Positions 25,149 through 31,363 of a stretch of 42,247 bases of DNA are shown here, piece by piece. The stretch's first letter is position 1. The number at the start of each line of letters is the position of its first letter. The DNA is from JAFLCA01 sp041907145 (GTDB lineage: Bacteria > Bdellovibrionota_C > UBA2361 > JAFLCA01): assembly GCA_041907145.1 (NCBI GenBank), contig JAYRHW010000133.1, positions 1-42,247 of the forward strand, read 5' to 3'. The notes beneath the pieces were generated by a model. The model saw only the letters and a list, made by a program, of their open reading frames with translations. It ran no database searches and was not told the DNA's origin. The position numbers and the translations under genes were made by a program.

Positions 25149-25985
25149 ATGAGAGCAATTGGCAGCGTCAGGTTTGCGATTTCGTTAGTCTCGTTACTCT
25201 CGGCGGTCTCCGCCTTCGCTTGTGATGGAGCGAACTACTATCCCAGAAGTTGGAGCGCCTCTTGCGATGGCCAAGTGACGCCATCGCAGGCAGTCGTAAG
25301 CGGCAGTGTCTCAGCCAGTGGAAACCAGCTCGTCCATAACCGCGACGAAGTTAATCGGCAAATCGATGAAATCAAGAAATTGGTCACTCCTCTCGGTGGA
25401 GAATTGTCCTTAAGGGATCTCAATCGCAACTTCGCCGAGGCTAATGCTGCCATGTATGGCGGCATGCTGCCGGGTGCGCCGTCAAAATCGTTCATCACGA
25501 CGCAGGCATTCGACATTCTGCTCAAAAAGAATGCCGATATTGATACCATCGTCGATAAATTGAATGCACTGGGAACAGTTAGCTTCGGACGAAATTCCAC
25601 CTTCAACGATCCGCGCATGAAATCGTTCGTGCGCTTTCGTGTCACCGATGGGCCCGAGCAGCTTGATAAATTGCTAGAAAGTTGCAAGGAAAGGGCCATC
25701 GCTGATGGCTGCAAGGCCTCAGGCGAAGAGCCGGCTACCTGCGCAGCATCCGCAAGGAAGCGCGCGACCGTCAGTAACTTCAATTTGCAGTCTCAGCCCG
25801 TTGCGACCGAGTGGGGTCAGAATAACCCTGTGACACTTTATTACCCTGGACAGACCTCGCAGTTAACGAACTTGGAATTAGCCGGCGACATCGTTTTGAA
25901 ATTGTCGGGCTCGGTCACTCTCCAAGTCCCTCCGCAATCAGCTCCGTCGGCGACTGAGCCCACCGCTGCTCAGGTGGCGCGCTAA
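25149..25985 (+). CDS. Secreted protein, possibly SIMPL-like, occupying the gspK position
   Basis: A 278-residue exported protein. I chose the ATG at 25149, preceded by AAGGGAC, because it gives a proper signal peptide (RAIGSVRFAISLVSLLSAVSAFA then Cys). The in-frame upstream ATG at 25071 would bury it. The mature part has six cysteines, including a CDG pair near the N-terminus, suggesting periplasmic disulfides. The order of elements (VSGSVSASGN strand, a helix RDEVNRQIDEIKKL, the KSFITTQAFDILLKK strand, the helix IDTIVDKLNAL, then TDGPEQLDKLLESCKERA) loosely resembles the SIMPL/DUF541 family, but I am not sure. It is the only plus-strand gene within the T2SS region, converging on gspJ with 4 bases between stops. 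Confidence 0.65.
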   Translation: MRAIGSVRFAISLVSLLSAVSAFACDGANYYPRSWSASCDGQVTPSQAVVSGSVSASGNQLVHNRDEVNRQIDEIKKLVTPLGGELSLRDLNRNFAEANAAMYGGMLPGAPSKSFITTQAFDILLKKNADIDTIVDKLNALGTVSFGRNSTFNDPRMKSFVRFRVTDGPEQLDKLLESCKERAIADGCKASGEEPATCAASARKRATVSNFNLQSQPVATEWGQNNPVTLYYPGQTSQLTNLELAGDIVLKLSGSVTLQVPPQSAPSATEPTAAQVAR

Positions 25986-25989
25986 AGAT

Positions 25990-26685
25990 CTACGGCTTGG
26001 ATCTGAAGGGCACGCTGGTCGTAAATGTCTCGATAGTGCCCTTCGGCGATCGCAGCTTGATGGTGAACTCTACTAGACGAGGCAGGTTTACTCGGCTCTC
26101 TTCACCCCAGGTGGGGCTCCAGGTATCCTCGTCCGGCATCAGGTAGCGAAAACGCAGGGCGAGAATATTCTTGACCACGGGGAATACCATGGTTTTCTCG
26201 TAGGCCTTCTCGAAGGGACGAATGTAGGGAGTCTCCTGCCTAATGAGAAGATACGAATCAGGGCTGCCGAGAGGCTGCTCCGGATCGCGCTCGACGCGGT
26301 AGCTAATCTGTACGATGCCGGAATGCGATCCGCCGTCCGGTAAATACTGCCCGCCCTCCATAGCAAGGAAATTAATTCGATCTCCGGGCTCTCCGTTAGA
26401 GAGGGTGTCGGTTTCTCCGACCAGGCAAATTTTTGCCGAATAGGGAGTCGTAAGTTTATCCTGGGCGGGCATGAGCGGCAGGCCGGCGAAGGCGAGTTGC
26501 AGCTCCCTGGTCATGCGGCCAAGCACGGCATCCGCAACCAGACGATTGTCTCTCGTGTCGTCCAGCACTTGCTTGGATTCGGTGATACTGGAGAGGGAGA
26601 GGTAGGCCACCGTCATGATGATCCCAAAGATGCCCAAAGCGATCACGAGTTCTATCAGTGTAAAGCCCGTTGGCTTCCTGCTCAT
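25990..26685 (-). CDS. gspJ: Type II secretion pseudopilin GspJ
   Basis: A 231-residue minor pseudopilin. The leader MSRKPTG is cut before FTLIELVIALGIFG by the prepilin peptidase, leaving the conserved Glu at position +5. The rest is a C-terminal alpha/beta domain with ILALRFRYLMPDEDTW and VEFTIKLRSPKG, typical of GspJ. It starts inside the gspI stop (ATGA overlap), so translation is coupled. In characterised systems it joins GspI and GspK in the pseudopilus tip; GspK is not found here. It ends this operon block, 4 bases from the convergent secreted-protein gene. Confidence 0.9.
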   Translation of the reverse strand: MSRKPTGFTLIELVIALGIFGIIMTVAYLSLSSITESKQVLDDTRDNRLVADAVLGRMTRELQLAFAGLPLMPAQDKLTTPYSAKICLVGETDTLSNGEPGDRINFLAMEGGQYLPDGGSHSGIVQISYRVERDPEQPLGSPDSYLLIRQETPYIRPFEKAYEKTMVFPVVKNILALRFRYLMPDEDTWSPTWGEESRVNLPRLVEFTIKLRSPKGTIETFTTSVPFRSKP

Positions 26686-27155
26686 AACTCGCCCTCTGGA
26701 TCCTTTGCGACATCACCGTCATTGGGCATGAAGTATACCACTTCAAAGCGCTCGTCGGTTGATTCTCCCCAAGAAATCGTCAGCGTAAGGCGTTTCATCG
26801 CCTCTTCATTGACCTTAGGAATGCCCCAGTGCTCCACCTTGAGACGGGCGCGGAAAGCCGGGCTGATGGTCGTATCGGTGTCAACGGAGGAATCTCCTGG
26901 AATAAACTTTTGCATCAGCTCCTTCACGCTTCCTTGCTCGTCCTGGATGTCAATGCCCTCCTTGCTAGTCTCAATGGGGGACAGTATGCGCCGTGCGTAA
27001 AGCATTGCCTGCTGGGTCATCTTGTCGCGGCCAGTAAGCTGCAGGCTCGAAGTTTGCAGCCCGAGGAGCACTACCAGAGATCCGGCTAAGATCAGCACGG
27101 CAAATACCACTTCGATCAGCGTAAAGCCGCCGTTACTCCTGCTTCTTGCGTCCAT
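26682..27155 (-). CDS. gspI: Type II secretion pseudopilin GspI
   Basis: A 157-residue minor pseudopilin with cleavage at RSNGG before FTLIEVVFAVLILAG, the Glu5 that guides assembly being present. A long N-terminal helix (QLTGRDKMTQQAMLYARRIL) leads into a small C-terminal sheet domain ending MPNDGDVAKDPEGEL. It overlaps gspH by 23 bases and gspJ by 4, so the three minor pseudopilins are translated together. At about 145 mature residues it is slightly longer than typical GspI. Confidence 0.9.
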   Translation of the reverse strand: MDARSRSNGGFTLIEVVFAVLILAGSLVVLLGLQTSSLQLTGRDKMTQQAMLYARRILSPIETSKEGIDIQDEQGSVKELMQKFIPGDSSVDTDTTISPAFRARLKVEHWGIPKVNEEAMKRLTLTISWGESTDERFEVVYFMPNDGDVAKDPEGEL

Positions 27156-27825
27156 AGGTCCACTCGAAGTCCTTGTACTCGCGATAAATATCCGTAAGTC
27201 CCGTGAAAGGGTTGACCAACAATGTTACGGGCTGATTATTTTCCAGCCTCAAATGAAGCACTGCAAATTCGGAGAATCCGCGCGGAGAGAACATTATATA
27301 GGCGCTCTCATGCTCGCTGGGAGTAAAGCGTCCGCGCATGGTCCGGATATCTTCAATATGCATTCCGGGAGGGAATTGCTGCGGTTCGGCCAGAGATGGA
27401 ATGCTCGGCGGAGGGATTAGTGTTTGGCTGCGTCCCACGCTTGGGTTCAAGAATGCAGCCAGTTCTAGGCTCAGCACTCCTACATCCGAAGCCATCTGGG
27501 CGAGAGCCGCATCGTCGTCCGATTCCTCCGTGCGTACGACCCGGACGCGGTAGTTGTCGTTTCGTAAATCAAAGTCCATGCGGTAAAAGGCTTGATCCGC
27601 CACGGCTTGGTGATGCAGGAAGGTGATAGTTTCGGAGATGCGGCGCAGGAAGCCCTCTTCCTTCCAGAAGTCGAAGGATCCGGAGCGAATTCCCACAACA
27701 CCGAATACCAATCCGATAATGATGATAACGACGGCAAGCTCGATGAGCGTGAAGCCCGCTGTCCTCAACGCGCTACGGACAGGCTTCGTGGTCCCTCTAG
27801 TGCCGCTTTCAGAAAGTTTTTGCAT
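27133..27825 (-). CDS. gspH: Type II secretion pseudopilin GspH
   Basis: A 230-residue minor pseudopilin. A basic leader of about 24 residues ends RTAG before FTLIELAVVIIIIGLVFG. The C-terminal domain has a conserved-type beta stretch (AYIMFSPRGFSEFAVLHLRLE) and NPFTGLTDIYREY. It is longer than the usual GspH (about 170-190), with an insert rich in Pro between 130 and 165 (LIPPPSIPSLAEPQQFPPG). The leader is longer than the 6-10 residues usual for this class. It begins 139 bases after gspG, a gap that holds a stem-loop. Confidence 0.85.
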   Translation of the reverse strand: MQKLSESGTRGTTKPVRSALRTAGFTLIELAVVIIIIGLVFGVVGIRSGSFDFWKEEGFLRRISETITFLHHQAVADQAFYRMDFDLRNDNYRVRVVRTEESDDDAALAQMASDVGVLSLELAAFLNPSVGRSQTLIPPPSIPSLAEPQQFPPGMHIEDIRTMRGRFTPSEHESAYIMFSPRGFSEFAVLHLRLENNQPVTLLVNPFTGLTDIYREYKDFEWTYGRKKQE

Positions 27826-27876
27826 ACATTCTGTAATGTCCGCTGATCGGCACTAGCACTAACGGCGTCGTTTTAC

Positions 27877-27890
27877 CGCGCTTCCGCGCG
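27877..27890 (-). promoter_or_regulatory. GC stem with GNRA-type loop 3' of gspG
   Basis: On the minus-strand transcript CGCGC pairs with GCGCG around a GGAA tetraloop, a stable GNRA-type hairpin, in the 139-base gap between gspG and gspH. No U-tract follows, so it is more likely an RNA-stability or processing element than a terminator. Confidence 0.4.
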
Positions 27891-27964
27891 ATAAGTGCTG
27901 CCTTTAAAGAGCTTGTCAGGATGAGAAGACTTTTTGAAAGCAACACCAGGCGAAAGGTTGAGGT

Positions 27965-28387
27965 CTAGGGTCCAGTGACGAAAATATCGTAATTCACTTC
28001 CTCGCCGCCATCTTTGCCGTCAGCGCCAAGCGACCTTATTTTGTAAGCGTTGCCGCTGCCTTCGATGGTATAAATCAGCTTATTGCCCCAGGCGTCCTTG
28101 AGAGAGTCAGCCTTGCGAATCGGCGTACAGCCGGGGCCGGTGATATCCGAGCAGCCGGTCATCGCATCAAGGGTGGGTGGAAGCTGGTTATAACGCAGAC
28201 GAAACTGTTCAATCGACATTTGCATGTCCTTGAGCATGGTTCTCGTGAGCTCTGCCTTGGTAGTGTCGCCCGCACCGAGAATTTGACCGCCGACAAATGT
28301 CATCACCAGTGAGAGAATGATGAGCACGACGATAATTTCAACCAAGGTGAGACCGCGTTCCGACTTGACGAGATGAGTGAAGCCCAT
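27965..28387 (-). CDS. gspG: Type II secretion major pseudopilin GspG
   Basis: A 140-residue major subunit of the pseudopilus. The leader ends at SERG before LTLVEIIVVLIILSLV; the +1 residue is Leu rather than the common Phe, while Glu5 is kept. The C-terminus contains the family blocks DAWGNKLIYTIEG and IRSLGADGKDGGE followed by DIF, which in characterised GspG bind calcium. It is set apart from its neighbours by non-coding gaps of 70 and 139 bases, each with a stem-loop, which would allow a higher level of this subunit than of the rest of the operon. Confidence 0.93.
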   Translation of the reverse strand: MGFTHLVKSERGLTLVEIIVVLIILSLVMTFVGGQILGAGDTTKAELTRTMLKDMQMSIEQFRLRYNQLPPTLDAMTGCSDITGPGCTPIRKADSLKDAWGNKLIYTIEGSGNAYKIRSLGADGKDGGEEVNYDIFVTGP

Positions 28388-28405
28388 AGATATGCCCTGT
28401 AAAGA

Positions 28406-28440
28406 TTCCCTCTATCGTAAAGCAATTATAGAGAAGGGAA
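28406..28440 (-). promoter_or_regulatory. Imperfect stem-loop 5' of gspG
   Basis: TTCCC and TCTAT at 28406-28415 pair with ATAGA and GGGAA within 28428-28440, leaving a 3-base bulge and a loop of about 12 bases. It lies in the 70-base gap between gspF and gspG and ends about 20 bases before the gspG start. It is not followed by a U-tract, so a processing or stability site is more likely than a terminator. Confidence 0.4.
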
Positions 28441-28457
28441 AAGGGCCTGCGGAACGC

Positions 28458-29684
28458 CTACTTTTGCACGACGGTGATAAGATCGGCCATGGGCAGCAGC
28501 ACCGAGATGACGATACAGAGAACGATAAAGCCGACGACAATCATCATCAGCGGCTCCAATAGCGACGTAAGTCCGGATAGCGTCGCATTGACTTCGCTAT
28601 CGTAGGCCTTCCCGGCCTTCTGCAGCATGCCCTCCAATTCCCCGCTGGTCTCGCCGACCGCAATCATATGGCAAAGCATGGTCGGAAACAGGCCGCTTCG
28701 ACCAAGTTCTCGAGCCAAGCTGCGGCCTTCACGCACTCCATCCCGCGCATCCTCCATCGCCTTGACCATGTGCACGTTGCCGACGATGTTCTTGGTGATA
28801 TCGAGGCCCTGAAGGAGTCCCACGCCGCTTCGCAGGAGCGTGCCCAGCGTCGATGAAACCCGGGTGGTGCAAATTTTCGTGTATAACGAGCCTATCAAGG
28901 GCACGCGCAGCAAGGCACGATCGACTGTTGCTCGGCCCTGGGGTTGGCGATAATACCAGCGGCTTAAAGCTGCGATCAGGATGAGTGCAAGTGCTGCAAG
29001 ATACCAATAGTTGATGAGGAAGTCAGAGATGCCGATCATGATGCGCGTGGGCAAGGGGAGCTGGGCGCCCTGCTTCTTGAAAATCTCGACGATACGCGGT
29101 ACCACGAACATAAAGAGACCCAAAACCACGAGCGTGCAGATGATCAGCATCAAAATGGGATAGAGCAGCGCTGACATGATTTGTCGACGCAGTTCAAGCT
29201 GGGCCTCGAGGTAATTGGCTAAATTTTCCAGGACCGTATCGAGCGTTCCGGAGGCTTCTCCGGCCGCCACCATGTTGATGTAGAGCGCGGGAAAAGTTTT
29301 CGGATAGTTGCCCAAGGACTTGGCCAGTGAAGAGCCTTGTTCCACTCCTTCGCGAACCTCGATAATAACGCGCTTGAGCGTGAAGGATTCAGTTTGATCC
29401 GCCAGAGCCTGCAGGGCACTCACGAGCGGCAAGCCTGCTCCCACGAGCGTGGCCAGCTGCCTCGTTGAGACTGCCAAATCCTTGGTGGAGACCCAGCCCG
29501 AGCGGAAATACTGCTTTATATCTCTTGATTTCGCTTTGTCTACTTCGGCGCCCTCGCGGATTTCGGTGGGGAAGAGCGAGAGGGAACGCAGCTTTTGTCG
29601 GGCTGCGCGCAAACTCTCGGCATCGAGAGATCCGCGCTTTTCGCGGCCGTTCGACTCGAGCGCTCTGTATTCGTAAATCGGCAT
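28458..29684 (-). CDS. gspF: Type II secretion inner-membrane platform protein GspF
   Basis: A 408-residue polytopic protein of the assembly platform. It has two homologous T2SSF cytoplasmic helical domains (about 65-190 and 270-395), seen in TRQLATLVGAGLPLVSALQALA and its counterpart STLGTLLRSGVGLLQGLDI. Membrane segments are at about 168-192, 220-240 and 378-402. The N-terminal block MPIYEYRALESNGREKRG is the classic GspF/PilC start. It begins 3 bases after the gspE stop and is probably translated by coupling. Confidence 0.96.
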   Translation of the reverse strand: MPIYEYRALESNGREKRGSLDAESLRAARQKLRSLSLFPTEIREGAEVDKAKSRDIKQYFRSGWVSTKDLAVSTRQLATLVGAGLPLVSALQALADQTESFTLKRVIIEVREGVEQGSSLAKSLGNYPKTFPALYINMVAAGEASGTLDTVLENLANYLEAQLELRRQIMSALLYPILMLIICTLVVLGLFMFVVPRIVEIFKKQGAQLPLPTRIMIGISDFLINYWYLAALALILIAALSRWYYRQPQGRATVDRALLRVPLIGSLYTKICTTRVSSTLGTLLRSGVGLLQGLDITKNIVGNVHMVKAMEDARDGVREGRSLARELGRSGLFPTMLCHMIAVGETSGELEGMLQKAGKAYDSEVNATLSGLTSLLEPLMMIVVGFIVLCIVISVLLPMADLITVVQK

Positions 29685-29687
29685 GGC

Positions 29688-31328
29688 TTAGGAAGCTAGT
29701 TCCTCATGGGTGGCCAAAAGCACTTCCTCGACCGATGTGGTGCCCTCGAGGACTTTGCGCGCTCCGTCCAGCCGCAGTGTCTCGAATCCACGCTTGACCG
29801 CCGCGGACTTGATTGAATTGGAGTCAAGCCGCTGTAGGATTAGTGAACGAATTTCGTCATCGATGATGAGCAGCTCATGAATTCCCGAGCGGCCTAAGTA
29901 TCGTGTATTCTGACAGGTTCTGCAGTCCACCGTGCCAGGGCGAAAAACGGTCTGCGGGCCGACCTTCTTGAAGTCGAGCCCGATTTCCACCGCCTCGGCC
30001 TCCGTCAGCGCATGGGCCTCTTTGCAATCCGGGCAAAGCCTTCTCACCAAGCGCTGAGCCATGACAGCCAGCAAGCTGGACGACACGAGAAACGGCTCGA
30101 TCCCCATGTCGATAAGGCGAGTGATGGCTCCGGCAGAGTCATTGGTATGCAAGGTGGAAAGCACCAGATGCCCCGTCAAGGAAGCTTGAATCGCAATTTC
30201 AGCAGTTTCTGTATCGCGAATTTCTCCGACCATCACCACATCAGGGTCTTGGCGTAAAATGGCGCGCAGTCCATTGGCAAACGTGAAGTTGATCTTGGGA
30301 TTGACCTGCATTTGCCCGATGCCTTCCAACTGATACTCAATCGGATCTTCAACGGTAAGAATATTGAGTTCAGGCGTGTTGACTCGTACGAGGCAAGAAT
30401 AGAGCGTCGTCGTTTTACCGGATCCGGTCGGTCCCGTAACGAGGATAATGCCATTAGGCTTGTTAATCAGGCGCTGCACGGCATCCAGATTTTTGCCGCG
30501 GATGCCAAGCTGCTCCAGGTCGAGCACGGTCGAGGTTTTATCCAAAAGACGCATCACGATGCGCTCGCCAAACTGCGTCGGAACGGTCGACACGCGGATA
30601 TCGACATCTCGGCCGGCAATTTTGAGGCCGATGCGTCCGTCCTGCGGCAGCCGCTTTTCGGCGATGTCCAAACCTGACATGACCTTGACGCGAGAAATGA
30701 TGGAGGCCTGAAAGGTTCTATCCTCCGTAGCAACGTCGTGCAGTACTCCGTCAACGCGGAAGCGCACCTTGAGCCGATCTTCGTAGGGTTCGATATGCAC
30801 GTCCGATGCGCGCTCGGAGTTGGCCTTGAAGATGATCGCGTTTACGTATCGAATGATGGGAGCATCCTCGTCCTCGGCGTCCGTAACGTCGATCTTTAGC
30901 GGGGCGTCGAAGCTCTCCTCCTCGCGTTCATCGGGGTTCGTGGATAGGGCGCTTGAGCGATCGCTCATCAGACTAGTGCGGATGGCGTTGATGGCGCGCG
31001 TGACTTCATCTTCCGAGGTTACGACTATGGAGAGCGGCCGCCCATAACACAAGCGAAGCTTGTCGAGTGCTGCCACATTCAAGGGGTCCGAAGTGGCAAC
31101 TACAACCTCCCCATCCGTACTATCAATCGGGATCATCGAGAACTGCCGTCCCCAGGATCCCGCTATGCGCTCGAAATCGCCCTGGCGCAGGTCTCGAGGT
31201 GGGTTTGGAGCGCCGAGCCTCTCGAGATAGGGGAGGCCCAGACTCTTGGCGAGCGCCGGAAGATCGACCGCCTGAATCGCGGCGGCAGAAGCATTTGCTT
31301 GCGAAGAGTTGCCTGAACTGGCCACCAA
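29688..31328 (-). CDS. gspE: Type II secretion ATPase GspE
   Basis: A cytoplasmic hexameric ATPase of about 545 residues that powers pseudopilus growth. The N-terminal domain (about 20-120) binds GspL. The core has Walker A GPTGSGKT (Lys305), the Asp box TVEDPIEYQL, Walker B DPDVVMVGEIRD and the His box TLHTNDS. A zinc-binding loop carries CPDC (432, 435) and CRTC (469, 472). The start is TTG at 31328 or GTG at 31325; an in-frame TAA lies at 31340, so no ATG is available near this end. The weak initiation signal may keep the ATPase substoichiometric. It lies 35 bases after gspD. Confidence 0.95.
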   Translation of the reverse strand: MVASSGNSSQANASAAAIQAVDLPALAKSLGLPYLERLGAPNPPRDLRQGDFERIAGSWGRQFSMIPIDSTDGEVVVATSDPLNVAALDKLRLCYGRPLSIVVTSEDEVTRAINAIRTSLMSDRSSALSTNPDEREEESFDAPLKIDVTDAEDEDAPIIRYVNAIIFKANSERASDVHIEPYEDRLKVRFRVDGVLHDVATEDRTFQASIISRVKVMSGLDIAEKRLPQDGRIGLKIAGRDVDIRVSTVPTQFGERIVMRLLDKTSTVLDLEQLGIRGKNLDAVQRLINKPNGIILVTGPTGSGKTTTLYSCLVRVNTPELNILTVEDPIEYQLEGIGQMQVNPKINFTFANGLRAILRQDPDVVMVGEIRDTETAEIAIQASLTGHLVLSTLHTNDSAGAITRLIDMGIEPFLVSSSLLAVMAQRLVRRLCPDCKEAHALTEAEAVEIGLDFKKVGPQTVFRPGTVDCRTCQNTRYLGRSGIHELLIIDDEIRSLILQRLDSNSIKSAAVKRGFETLRLDGARKVLEGTTSVEEVLLATHEELAS

Positions 31329-31363
31329 AGCTCTGGGTTAAATAAATGCCGTGATTGGCTTCG

